A DNA stretch of 64,000 bases from Clostridium uliginosum (GCF_900112485.1 NZ_FOMG01000002.1:210363-274362); one strand, 5' to 3'; shown: positions 51,479-60,550, counted from the first letter of the stretch. Program-made: numbers and translations. The notes: generated by a model not told the origin, from the sequence alone.

Positions 51479-51648
51479 ATACTGATTGCCACCAATATTA
51501 TACTTTATCTAACATATATTATCAATTTTTGATTGTTGTATAACTTGCCAATATACTGTATATTTTACTATATAAAAATTAATTTTTAGATACAAATAAA
51601 TTAATTTTTCTTAAATTTTTATATAAATATAATATAAGGAGATTTTTA

Positions 51649-52266
51649 ATGATAACTTATGCTAAAGTAATTGTTGCTGGCTCCCCCATTACTAAATCTA
51701 ATTTTAAATTACATAACTCAAATGGACGTGCTATTTTACCTGACAGTTCTGGAAAATATCATGATAGATATGCTATATATGAACAAGAAATTGCTTTAAT
51801 AGCACGGAATCAGAATCCTAATATTGTTCTTTCAGAAAGCTTAATTGCTTTATTAAAAGTTTATTATAAAAGTGAAAAACGTCATCCAGACACAATTAAT
51901 ATTACTAAAAGTATATTTGATGGAATAGAAAAAAGTGGGCTTATTGTGAATGATGCACAAATAACTAAAATAATTATTGAAGAATACTATGATAAAGAAA
52001 ATCCTAGATTTGAATTAGAATTATTGGGAGAAAGTGAATATACTTTAAATTATACTATTTCAAAAAAAGATACTTGTAATCAACCTAAACTATATTCTTC
52101 AATTAAGAAAAATTTGTTAAAGCCAACTAAACAAAATGTATTATCACCTTCAAATATTAATAATGTTTGTAGCATCTGCAATACCATAATAAAAAATAAT
52201 GATTATAAAAAAGCTGATGGTGGCAAAACATTAATATGTAAAAAATGTTTCAATAAATTATTTTAA
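51649..52266 (+). CDS. RusA-like Holliday-junction resolvase with C-terminal zinc ribbon
   Basis: 205 residues. Residues about 70-120 match RusA: KRHPDTINITKSIFDGIEKS and then GLIVNDAQITKII. Asp81, Lys87, Asp91 and Asp102 are present, but the second Asp of the usual DxD is Ile83. The first 60 residues carry the RusA-like KVIVAGSPITKSN start. After a linker, two CxxC pairs (CSIC, CKKC) form a probable zinc ribbon, not part of phage RusA. AAGGAG precedes ATG. It is followed 12 nt later by an SGNH hydrolase gene. Confidence 0.75.
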   Translation: MITYAKVIVAGSPITKSNFKLHNSNGRAILPDSSGKYHDRYAIYEQEIALIARNQNPNIVLSESLIALLKVYYKSEKRHPDTINITKSIFDGIEKSGLIVNDAQITKIIIEEYYDKENPRFELELLGESEYTLNYTISKKDTCNQPKLYSSIKKNLLKPTKQNVLSPSNINNVCSICNTIIKNNDYKKADGGKTLICKKCFNKLF

Positions 52267-52278
52267 GGAGAAATTACA

Positions 52279-52842
52279 ATGACTAAAAATATAGATTTAA
52301 TTTTTTTTGGAGATAGTTTAACTTTTGGATATGGGGTTCCTAAAAAAGATTCTTGGGTTTATAAGATTCAACAATCTACAGCATTATCAACATTAAATAA
52401 AGGATGTAATGGAGATACTACTCCTTCCATGCTTTCTCGTTACTATAATGATGTACTGATTTATACTCCACATAAAATTTTTATTATGTGTGGCTCTAAT
52501 GACCTTCTTATGGGTAAAAAAGTATCTACAATAATTGAAAATCTAGAGTTAATGATTAAAGATGCCATTGAAATTAATTCTGAAGTAATTATTGGACTTC
52601 CCCCTTCAATCATTGGTACTATGGCAAATAAATTATTTTGTCCTTCTCCCTTTTATGATTATGCCGAAAAAAAAATGCTCCAATTAAATGAGGCTATAAC
52701 TAACTTATGTATTAATTATAACCTTTCCTATATAGACTTTTATTCATTAACTTTAAATAATAAAGATATTTATTTAGATGGACTACATTTGAATTCTCAT
52801 GGAAATTACCTTATGTATAAAAAAGCTCTTCCTTATTTTTAA
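52279..52842 (+). CDS. SGNH/GDSL-family hydrolase
   Basis: 187 residues. Block I IFFGDSLTFGYGVP contains the nucleophile Ser; block III MCGSNDLLMG the oxyanion Asn; block V DGLHLNSHGN the Asp and His. Probably an intracellular esterase or lipase, substrate unknown. AAGGAG precedes ATG. The stop overlaps the stop of the convergent flavoprotein gene by 4 nt. Confidence 0.9.
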   Translation: MTKNIDLIFFGDSLTFGYGVPKKDSWVYKIQQSTALSTLNKGCNGDTTPSMLSRYYNDVLIYTPHKIFIMCGSNDLLMGKKVSTIIENLELMIKDAIEINSEVIIGLPPSIIGTMANKLFCPSPFYDYAEKKMLQLNEAITNLCINYNLSYIDFYSLTLNNKDIYLDGLHLNSHGNYLMYKKALPYF

Positions 52843-53795
52843 TGTATTTTTTTAATATAATCTGCTGCTTTTATCCCACAGTTAAGTCCATCAACTTCTT
52901 TCATTATTAGTGATAATTCACCATTTATTAAATTTCCACATGCAAAAAATCCATCAATTGATGTGTTAAAATCATTTATATTAGGTCCTAATGTTTCCTT
53001 ATTAATATCTATTTTAATCATTTTAAGAAGTGTATTTTCAGGTCTAAATCCAACTGATAATAATAAAGAATCACAAAACTTTTCTGTAATATTATTATCT
53101 TTTAAATTTATAATTTTTACCCTTTCAATTCTACTACTTCCATGCACTTCAATAACTCTAGAATTTTCAATAATATTTATATTGAATCCGTCTATTATAT
53201 CATCTATTTCATCATCTCTTAAAGATTCAAAATCCTCTTCAATAACTACACCCTCTACTAATCCACCTTCTATTATAAGTCGCCTTGCGACTAAAAAACC
53301 CCATTTATTTTTAGCACTAATCACAGTCCTTTTACCAGGCAAATATCCTTCTATATTAATTAATCTATGAGCATCTCCTAATGTAAATATACCTGTTAGA
53401 CCATTTGTAGGAATTATAATACTTCCAGTATAAACTTCTCTAGCTCCCATAGCTAGTATTATTGCATCTGCATTTACATCGTTAATTCCTTCTTCTGAGC
53501 TTACATATGTTACTATTTTATCATCTGTGATCTTTAAAACATTTGAATTTGTTTTTATTTCTATATGTGATTCTCTTAATCTTTCTTCTATAAAATTAAT
53601 ATATTCCGGCCCTGTTACTTTATGTCCTAAAAATTTTTCACCAAAGCCATTATGAATACATTGGTTTAATATCCCTCCAAAGCTATTTTCTCTTTCAAGA
53701 ATAAGTATGCTTTTCACTCCACTCTTTAATGCTCCCAAAGCAGCTGTCATTCCTGATATTCCTCCACCAATGACAATTAAATCATATTTTAACAT
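52839..53795 (-). CDS. NAD(P)/FAD-dependent oxidoreductase
   Basis: 318 residues. FAD site DLIVIGGGISGMTAALGALK, a cysteine in GGILNQCIHNGFG typical of the GlpA-like clostridial flavoproteins, and the C-terminal FAD motif GFFACGNLINGELSL. Members linked to glycerol catabolism (next to glpK and a DUF1667 gene) are about 100 residues longer; neither partner is present here. ATG 53795 follows GGAGGG; five upstream codons overlap that site. Confidence 0.85.
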   Translation of the reverse strand: MLKYDLIVIGGGISGMTAALGALKSGVKSILILERENSFGGILNQCIHNGFGEKFLGHKVTGPEYINFIEERLRESHIEIKTNSNVLKITDDKIVTYVSSEEGINDVNADAIILAMGAREVYTGSIIIPTNGLTGIFTLGDAHRLINIEGYLPGKRTVISAKNKWGFLVARRLIIEGGLVEGVVIEEDFESLRDDEIDDIIDGFNINIIENSRVIEVHGSSRIERVKIINLKDNNITEKFCDSLLLSVGFRPENTLLKMIKIDINKETLGPNINDFNTSIDGFFACGNLINGELSLIMKEVDGLNCGIKAADYIKKIH

Positions 53796-53820
53796 GATAG
53801 TACCCTCCAAGTATAATGAC

Positions 53821-54047
53821 TAAGGCATATTAAAGAAAATAACAAGTCAAAGATACGACGTATATTTTGTCTTAAGATAAGTTCAACTAAATTCAGGTGG
53901 AGTATAAAACTCCATCTGAAAAGTTTCACTTTATGTCAGACAAGGAGATAAAATCATCTCATAACAGGCTATGGGGTGATTTTATCGACGCAGTATGACG
54001 CAAAATAGACTAGCATACTGACTTGTTATTTATTTTAATGTACCTAA
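53821..54047 (+). repeat. Long AB repeat (227 bp) with insert module
   Basis: End A left (TAAGGCATATTAAAGAAAAT), end B right (inward TAGGTACATTAAAATAAATA). Contains the insert shared with 28270-28717: AAGTTCAACTAAATTCA, then hairpin TTCAGGTGGAGT / ACTCCATCTGAA (53892-53920), then AAGTTTCACTTTAT. The central hairpin is GATAAAATCA/TGATTTTATC (53947-53956 with 53977-53986) plus CATA/TATG. Confidence 0.93.
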
Positions 54048-54048
54048 A

Positions 54049-54624
54049 TTATAATTTTATTAAATTTGTTGATTCATTTATTATATCCACTATTTCATAC
54101 ATATCCACAATTTCTGTAAAGTTATTTGAAACATTTAATTTATAATACTCTAAAGATCCACGATGTATTAAAATATTCACACCTTCTTGTGATAAAAGCT
54201 TTATGTTATCTAACCTTTCAGCATTATTAGATGTATCTGCAAATATTTTTACACTTTCATTTAAAAACATAACATTTTGTGGAAGTTTTGTTGCTTCACT
54301 CAAAGCACTAAAATACTCATCCAATAAAATTTTCCCTAGTTTTTCATCTACACCAAACTTATCTGATGTTATTAATATTGAAAAGATTTTTTCATCTATA
54401 ACCTCTAGGCATCCTCTTTTTTCAATCCAAATACTAAAAGATTCTTGACTTTCTTTTATTTCTACCTGATAACCTTGACTCATTGCAAGTTTAGCAATAT
54501 TAGCATTATCTGTTTCATTATCAACCTTTACTAAGGCTTCACCTTCTCCAATAGAATTGAAATATTTTTTCACTTTTCTTATAGCTTTAGGAAAAGATAA
54601 TCCTATACAATCTATTTCTTTCAT
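54049..54624 (-). CDS. YedF-like selenium-metabolism protein, degenerate TusA motif
   Basis: 191 residues: N-terminal TusA/SirA-like domain (1-75) and C-terminal DsrE-like domain (about 80-190, beginning FSILITSDKFGVDEKLG). This is the YedF architecture, which accompanies selenium use in clostridia. The TusA CPxP motif reads GLSFPKAI here, so the sulfur-carrying Cys is Phe11; only Cys6 (IDCIG) lies nearby. GGGGG precedes ATG. Its stop directly abuts an AB repeat. Confidence 0.75.
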   Translation of the reverse strand: MKEIDCIGLSFPKAIRKVKKYFNSIGEGEALVKVDNETDNANIAKLAMSQGYQVEIKESQESFSIWIEKRGCLEVIDEKIFSILITSDKFGVDEKLGKILLDEYFSALSEATKLPQNVMFLNESVKIFADTSNNAERLDNIKLLSQEGVNILIHRGSLEYYKLNVSNNFTEIVDMYEIVDIINESTNLIKL

Positions 54625-54645
54625 AATTTACCCCCTAGTTTGTTT

Positions 54646-54687
54646 TAGACACATGAAATAAAATAACAGACCAAAGAATGTGCCTTA
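54646..54687 (+). repeat. Minimal AB repeat (42 bp)
   Basis: TTAGACACATGAAATAAAAT, AACAGACCAAAGAATGTGCCTTA: end A joined directly to the outer bases of the opposite end, like 35394-35433. Confidence 0.75.
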
Positions 54688-54733
54688 TATCTAATACTTT
54701 AACATTATTATATCACGTTTAATTTTATATGGC

Positions 54734-54761
54734 TTGTTTGATTTATGTATTTATGTATAAT
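54734..54761 (+). promoter_or_regulatory. Candidate ltaS-type gene promoter
   Basis: TTGTTT (54734-54739), 16-bp spacer, TATAAT (54756-54761). Implies a leader of about 85 nt before the ATG. Confidence 0.4.
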
Positions 54762-54853
54762 AGAATATGTTGATTATTATAATGACAATATTAGAAGAAA
54801 TAATAAATTAATATACTTATTTTTCTTAAAATTGTCTAAATTGAGGTGAATTT

Positions 54854-56716
54854 ATGGATTATTTTAAAGACAAAATCAATTACTTCTTCAGAGAAAATAT
54901 AACTAAAGATACAGTAAACAGATTTATATTGTTTTTAATTCCTTTGGTTTCTATAGTGTTAAAAGGAATTATATTTCAAGGATTTCTTACAAATGAAAAT
55001 CCTTATAGTTTCAATTTTAATTCTGGATATACATCTGCTCAAAGTTTCATCAATTATTATATAGCATTTGTTTTAATATTCTTGAGTTTTTCATTATTAT
55101 TTAAAGGAAAAGGTAGAATAATTTACATTTTTATAATTGATATATTATTAACTACTCTTATTATGCTTGATCTTTGCTATTTCAGAGGTTTCTTAACTGT
55201 TCCATCTATATTAATAGCAACGCAAACTGCAAATTTAGATAATTTATCTGGAGCTATATATTCAATGTTTAGTTCAATGGATTTTTTATTTATATTGGAT
55301 TTTATAGTTTTAGGAATATACATTTATTTTACTAGAAATTCTTATAAAAACATAAAAAGAAGATCTTTTAAAACATTTTTATTTACTTTTATTATTCCAA
55401 TATTATTCATAGGATATGTACCCTTTAACATACATATTTTAAATAATACAAAAGTGAAAGATGCGTATCTTTTTGATAATTATGATCCAACAAATACTGC
55501 TAGATATTTTTCACCTATTGGCTATCACATTTTTGACTTGTATACTGTGTACCGTGACTCTAAACCTTACAAGCTAACTAAAGAAGATAAGTCTAATATT
55601 GAAGAATTCTTCGAAATAAAAAAAGAAAATCTTCCAGATAATAATTACTTCGGTACATCCAAAAATAAGAACTTAATATATATTCAAGTTGAATCATTAG
55701 AAGATTTTGTTATAGGACGAACTATTAATGGACAAGAGATTACTCCTGTGTTAAACAAGTTAACATCAAATTCATTTTATTTTCCTAATGTTTTTGAACA
55801 AGTTAATGAAGGAACAAGCTCAGACTCTGATTTGATGGTTAATACTTCCCTATTTCCTTTAAGAAGAGGTAGTACTTTCTTTAGATATCCAAATACCAAT
55901 TATAATTCTCTTCCTAATATATTAGAAGAAGAAAATTATAGTACTATCGCTATTCATCCTGATAAAGGTTCTTTTTGGAATTATGCTAGTGGTTTAACTG
56001 GAATTGGATTTGATAAATTCAATGATTCCCACGCTCTAAACATAGATGAAGCTATAGGTATGGGAATTAGTGATAAACGTTATTTTGAACAAGTTGTTCC
56101 AATGTTAAAACAACAATCACAACCATTTTATGCTTTAACTGTAACATTAACTAGTCATGGTCCTTTTGATTTACCAAAAGAATATAGAGAATTAAATCTT
56201 AATACTGAGTTAGATAAAAGTGAATTAGGTGGATATTTTGAAAGTATTCACTATACAGATAAACAAATAGGTCATTTCATAGATTTATTAGATAAAGAAG
56301 GTATGCTAGATAATACTGTTATTGCCATAATGGGAGATCATACAGGTGTTCATAAATACTACAATAATAGTGTTGAACAGTTATCAAATAAAGAAGATTG
56401 GTTTTTAAATACTGGTAACCCAACAGTACCTTTAGTAATTTATGATTCATCAATTAAAGAAGGTAAAACTTTTGATGTATATGGCGGACAAATTGATGTA
56501 ATGCCAACATTACTTTATATGCTAGGTGTAGATAAATCAAAATATGAAGATACTGCTTTCGGAAGAAACCTTTTAAATACTCAAAAATCATTTGCAGTAT
56601 TAACTAACGGAACTATAAAAGGTGGAGAAAACCTTACAGATAAAGAAAAAGAAATTTATAAAAAATCACTAGATTTATCAGATAAGATGATACGTGCAAA
56701 TTACGCTCATAATTAG
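54854..56716 (+). CDS. LtaS-type phosphoglycerol transferase / sulfatase-fold membrane protein
   Basis: 620 residues: five N-terminal transmembrane helices (within about 22-195) and an extracellular sulfatase-fold domain from about 270. The catalytic threonine is Thr321 in NEGTSSDSDL; metal ligands include Glu280 (IQVESLEDF) and the C-terminal MGDHTG. This is the arrangement of lipoteichoic-acid synthase, which polymerises glycerol-phosphate from phosphatidylglycerol. Closely related enzymes include LTA primases and phosphoglycerol transferases, so the exact product is uncertain. GAGGTG precedes ATG. Confidence 0.9.
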   Translation: MDYFKDKINYFFRENITKDTVNRFILFLIPLVSIVLKGIIFQGFLTNENPYSFNFNSGYTSAQSFINYYIAFVLIFLSFSLLFKGKGRIIYIFIIDILLTTLIMLDLCYFRGFLTVPSILIATQTANLDNLSGAIYSMFSSMDFLFILDFIVLGIYIYFTRNSYKNIKRRSFKTFLFTFIIPILFIGYVPFNIHILNNTKVKDAYLFDNYDPTNTARYFSPIGYHIFDLYTVYRDSKPYKLTKEDKSNIEEFFEIKKENLPDNNYFGTSKNKNLIYIQVESLEDFVIGRTINGQEITPVLNKLTSNSFYFPNVFEQVNEGTSSDSDLMVNTSLFPLRRGSTFFRYPNTNYNSLPNILEEENYSTIAIHPDKGSFWNYASGLTGIGFDKFNDSHALNIDEAIGMGISDKRYFEQVVPMLKQQSQPFYALTVTLTSHGPFDLPKEYRELNLNTELDKSELGGYFESIHYTDKQIGHFIDLLDKEGMLDNTVIAIMGDHTGVHKYYNNSVEQLSNKEDWFLNTGNPTVPLVIYDSSIKEGKTFDVYGGQIDVMPTLLYMLGVDKSKYEDTAFGRNLLNTQKSFAVLTNGTIKGGENLTDKEKEIYKKSLDLSDKMIRANYAHN

Positions 56717-56730
56717 TATATATCTCACCG

Positions 56731-56919
56731 AAATAAGGGTCATGCATTTGTTCCGGTTGCTGATGGATTTAGCTGTGAATTTCTAACAGTAGAAGTTGAA
56801 CCATTTCTGCATGCTCCCAATATATATTGGGACAAGCAAAAATGAAACTACTACTACTGAAGAAATATCTACAGCTAAATCCCCTAATGCAACACTTAAC
56901 AAAAGCATGCCCCTTATTT
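56731..56919. repeat. 189-bp imperfect palindrome
   Basis: Two arms of about 93 bp around a perfect 16-bp centre, CCCAATATATATTGGG (56816-56831). The arms share AATAAGGG-CATGC, TTTGTT, GGATTTAGCTGT and further blocks at about 70% by eye. It lies between convergent genes. It is more GC-balanced than its surroundings and unrelated to the AB repeats. Possibly a MITE, a double-strand hairpin relic or a large terminator. Confidence 0.8.
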
Positions 56920-56996
56920 CTAGTTTTAGGTATAATTCAAATTAGAAGTTTATCTATATTTCTTTTTTTAGAAAATTTACCAATTAGATTTATCAC

Positions 56997-58496
56997 TTAT
57001 TTGAGTGGTATTTTAATACTATATTTATCTTCTATAACAGAATCTTTAATTATAGGCAATGCTATTTTATAATTCTTGGTTATATCTACAGGTTTTAGTT
57101 CTATGCTTATTATATTCTTCTCTGGATCTTCAATTTTAGCTCTATCTCCGTCTTCTTCTATACTAGTATCTGCATAACCCTCCTTAAATAACACCACTGA
57201 ATCTATCTTGGCATCTTTATAATTCCCATCAACTTTCATAGTTATTTTTGTTTTTTCTTCTGTAGCTTCAATAGACTTAATGATAGCTTTAGTTTCTTTA
57301 TTTAATTGTATTTCTTGATTTACTAATTGATCTAAAGGTACGAAATTTTCATTATACATTCTGTATACATAATCTACTGTATCATAAGCATATCCCTTTT
57401 TCTTTTCATTTTCAGTAGTTTCTCTGCTTTTCTTTACTAATTTTTGAGAACTGCTATTCATTTCCTTAGGATTTATTGAACATTGATATATTGGACACTC
57501 TTTTCCATTAAAAACTTCTGTATCATCTCCTATCTCCTTTAATATAGGAGTGACAGTTATGATTTGTGTTTTCGATAAATCACTTAATATTTTAATTTTT
57601 CCTGAATATCCTTTCTTATCACCACATTCTTCACAATTATCTATATTTAATATTTTTCCATTTTCATCAGTAACTCTATAACTAATAATATCGTTAGCAC
57701 CATTCCTCATATCTTTATTTTCCTCATAATAAGTACCACCATAATTTAATGTATTTCCAAATGGACTAATAACTAGTTTTTCTATTTTAAATTCATTAGC
57801 AAGTTTCCCTGTAGGAAATGAAACCTTTTTATTTATATCTATAGTTTTTGAATACTTTGAAGTACCATTCTTAGTAGTTTTAAATTTAAAATCCCAAGGT
57901 CCCTTAACATCTCCAACCCAAACAATATTTAATTCTACATCTATATTTTCTGCTAAAGTCATTTCTGATATATTTCCACATATAACAGTCTCCATAGTAT
58001 TATTATCAATTTTTTTATCTGTCTCGTTATAGCCTACACTCTCTCCATTTAACTTTGGTGCTCCCATAATACCTTTATTAATAAACTTATCATTATTATC
58101 TCCTTGTATTGTCATTGTTATGGCTACTATATTATCATCTATAGCTATATCGTCAATTGTTATCTTTACCTCATTGTTATCTATAGTTTTGTTTACACTA
58201 GTTGAAAATTCCTCGAAATTCTTTAATTTATTTCCTTCAACATCATATTTAAAATCTTTAAATATAGATCCAATTATGGGAATAGCTTGAACTAGTTCTG
58301 GTTTTGTTATACTAACAATAGTTGTTAAAATAATAATTGATGCTGCCACCAATCCAAACTTCTTTATGATTTTATTTTTTCTTGATTTTACATTTTTATC
58401 TTTTTCTTTTTTTCCTCTTTCAATTCCATCTCTTATAGCTAAATCTAATTCATCAGGTATTACAATTGAGTTTTTTAATTCATCTATTTCATTCAT
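56997..58496 (-). CDS. Anti-sigma factor with DUF4179 (membrane protein)
   Basis: 499 residues. Cytoplasmic N-terminus (1-45, PDELDLAIRDGIERGKKEKD), single transmembrane helix (about 47-64), then a large extracytoplasmic beta-rich region beginning with DUF4179 (GSIFKDFKYDVEGNKLKNFE). The gene starts one base after the sigma-factor stop, the usual sigma/anti-sigma pairing, so it probably sequesters that factor and senses an envelope signal. The signal is unknown. Confidence 0.88.
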   Translation of the reverse strand: MNEIDELKNSIVIPDELDLAIRDGIERGKKEKDKNVKSRKNKIIKKFGLVAASIIILTTIVSITKPELVQAIPIIGSIFKDFKYDVEGNKLKNFEEFSTSVNKTIDNNEVKITIDDIAIDDNIVAITMTIQGDNNDKFINKGIMGAPKLNGESVGYNETDKKIDNNTMETVICGNISEMTLAENIDVELNIVWVGDVKGPWDFKFKTTKNGTSKYSKTIDINKKVSFPTGKLANEFKIEKLVISPFGNTLNYGGTYYEENKDMRNGANDIISYRVTDENGKILNIDNCEECGDKKGYSGKIKILSDLSKTQIITVTPILKEIGDDTEVFNGKECPIYQCSINPKEMNSSSQKLVKKSRETTENEKKKGYAYDTVDYVYRMYNENFVPLDQLVNQEIQLNKETKAIIKSIEATEEKTKITMKVDGNYKDAKIDSVVLFKEGYADTSIEEDGDRAKIEDPEKNIISIELKPVDITKNYKIALPIIKDSVIEDKYSIKIPLK

Positions 58497-58497
58497 A

Positions 58498-59010
58498 TTA
58501 AATTAGCTCCTTCCCAAAATGAATTTTAAGTTTACTTAGTCCTTTATTTAAATAAGTCTTGGCTGTTCCTTCTGGAATTTCTAAAACTTTAGCTACTTCA
58601 CTTATAGTTAAATCATTTAAATATTTTAATATAATCACTTTCTTAAGTTTTTCTTCTAGCTTATCTACTGCATATAATAAATCCAGTTTTTCATCTGATT
58701 TATTCTCTAAATGACTCATATCTTTCAATTCATTTTCTTCTAAATAAACTATTTTACTATTTTTATTAATGAAAGTTATAGCATTATTAATAAGTATTCT
58801 AGTAAGCCAAGTATTAAAATACTTAGATTCTTTTAACTTATCTATTGATATATAAGCCTTATAAACAGTCTCTTGAATTATATCTAGTGCATCCTCTTTA
58901 TTCTTTACATAAGCAAATGCAGTTCTATAAAGTTGCTCTTTCTTACTATTTATTAAATAAGTAAAAGCCTCTTCATCTCCTCCCATAGCTAAACATACCT
59001 TATCTTCCAT
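58498..59010 (-). CDS. ECF-type RNA polymerase sigma factor
   Basis: 170 residues. Sigma region 2 (AFAYVKNKEDALDIIQETVYKAYISI) and region 4 (YLNDLTISEVAKVLEIPEGTAKTYL) are both clear; region 3 is absent, as in ECF sigmas. AGGAGG precedes ATG. Likely autoregulated with its anti-sigma partner; I found no obvious AAC-type -35 element in the short upstream gap. Confidence 0.93.
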   Translation of the reverse strand: MEDKVCLAMGGDEEAFTYLINSKKEQLYRTAFAYVKNKEDALDIIQETVYKAYISIDKLKESKYFNTWLTRILINNAITFINKNSKIVYLEENELKDMSHLENKSDEKLDLLYAVDKLEEKLKKVIILKYLNDLTISEVAKVLEIPEGTAKTYLNKGLSKLKIHFGKELI

Positions 59011-59127
59011 CTTGTTGCCTCCTGTATATTAAAAATAAACTAATAATTATTTTCTCTTACAACTATTAGACTTATAATTTTCGCAAATAGTTTTAAATTT
59101 TACATAAATTCTTTGATTATTCCAGAT

Positions 59128-59177
59128 AAACAGAAAAATAGAAGGAATAATAAATTATCCCTTCTATTTTTCTGTTT
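59128..59177. terminator. Terminator after tldE
   Basis: Perfect 18-bp outer stem (59128-59145 with 59160-59177) containing ATAGAAGG and its complement, with an A/T loop. 18 nt after the tldE stop and upstream of the sigma-factor gene; the U tract is interrupted. Confidence 0.75.
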
Positions 59178-59195
59178 ATACACTTAATTTAAAAA

Positions 59196-60539
59196 TTATT
59201 TCCCTGCTACTGAAAGTTCTTTTACGATTACAGAAGGACATCCAATACTACTCATTGGGAATTTCAAGTCACTTCCTACTTCTTCTATGTCTTTTAATAA
59301 TGTAAAGAAGTTTCCTGCTACTGTAATTTGTTCTACTGGAAAGCTCTTCTTTCCATTTTCAATCATGAATCCTTTAGCAGCTAAAGAGAAATCTCCAGTT
59401 ATTGCACTAGCTCCTGAATGAAGCCCTGCAAATTCTGTAATCAACAGCCCATTGTTAATTTTTTTACAAATTTCTCCTAAAGTTTTTTCTCCTGGCTTAA
59501 TATAAAAATTAGTTGAGCTTACTCCTACTGGTGACGCATATGAGCCTTTAAACCCATTTCCTGTAGATTTTATTCCTGCTTTATATGCTGTCTTTAAATT
59601 GTGTAATAATGTGTTTAATTTTCCATTACTTATTATCTCTTTTTTAAATGTTGCAACTCCCTCATCATCAAATCCTGTTGTTGCAAAACCATCTTTTAAA
59701 TGAGGGTCATCAATTAAAGTTAAAACTTTTGATGCAATAATTTCTCCTTCTTTTCCTTTTAATAAAGATAAACCTTTTTGTGCTTGTTCAGCATTAAAAA
59801 TAGAAGAAAATGTTCCTATTAATGAAACCATTGCTTCATTGTTTATAATAATTTTATACTTTCCAGACGAAATACTTCTTCCGCCAATTCTAGAAAGTGC
59901 TTCATCTAAGCCTTGTTTTGCTAATTCACTAGGCTTTACTTCTTCTAATGAATTTGCAACAACATATCCCATACCATCATATTTTTCATCTTTATCTTTA
60001 ATAATCGGCACTACATATGCTGTTAAGCTATTATTTCTATTTTTTAAGTTAAGTCCCTTTGAATTTATTATTCCATAGTTAGACTTGCCATACCCTATTC
60101 CACATCCACCAAAATTAACTACCTTATCGCATTGTTTTTTACACTCTTTCTCCATATCTAGTGCTAATGAGATAAGATCCTCAGATTTTACATTGTCTAA
60201 TGCTTCTATATAACAATCTATATCCTTATATTCTTTATCACCTTCATAAATAAATTGTACATCATCATGTTCTATAGATAATGCTCCATCCTTTGCATTT
60301 TTTACAAGCATAAAAATAACATCTTGATCTAATATTTCAGTATAAGAATAACCTATCTTACCATTAATCTTTCCTCTAAACGATAATCCAAAAGTATTGT
60401 TTAAATTATATTTTTCTACTTCATTTTGATAAACATTTAAACTTAAGCTTTCTCTATCTAAATAATATATTTCACACTCATCAAATCCTGCTTTTTTAGC
60501 TTCTGTAAATAGTTTTTCTTTAAATAATTCAAAATCCAA
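59196..60539 (-). CDS. TldE/PmbA metalloprotease subunit
   Basis: 447 residues, PmbA/TldE family. GFDECEIYYLDRESLSLNVY start, and ITEFAGLHSGASAITGDFSL near the C-terminus, are characteristic. The subunit lacks the zinc motif and pairs with TldD to cleave unfolded peptides and peptide-toxin precursors. TTG start 60539 behind AGGAGGGG, 11 nt after tldD, so one operon. Confidence 0.92.
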   Translation of the reverse strand: MDFELFKEKLFTEAKKAGFDECEIYYLDRESLSLNVYQNEVEKYNLNNTFGLSFRGKINGKIGYSYTEILDQDVIFMLVKNAKDGALSIEHDDVQFIYEGDKEYKDIDCYIEALDNVKSEDLISLALDMEKECKKQCDKVVNFGGCGIGYGKSNYGIINSKGLNLKNRNNSLTAYVVPIIKDKDEKYDGMGYVVANSLEEVKPSELAKQGLDEALSRIGGRSISSGKYKIIINNEAMVSLIGTFSSIFNAEQAQKGLSLLKGKEGEIIASKVLTLIDDPHLKDGFATTGFDDEGVATFKKEIISNGKLNTLLHNLKTAYKAGIKSTGNGFKGSYASPVGVSSTNFYIKPGEKTLGEICKKINNGLLITEFAGLHSGASAITGDFSLAAKGFMIENGKKSFPVEQITVAGNFFTLLKDIEEVGSDLKFPMSSIGCPSVIVKELSVAGK

Positions 60540-60550
60540 AATAACCCCTC

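Noticed and set aside
56731..56920. Possible broken gene (segments VPVADGFSCEFLTVEVEP and TSKNETTTTEEISTA in different frames)
   Set aside because: The sequence is better explained as the two arms of an imperfect palindrome; no family matches either translation.
56827..57072. Plus-strand open frame after the ltaS-type gene
   Set aside because: Runs through the right arm of the palindrome and into the end of the anti-sigma gene; no ribosome site or similarity.
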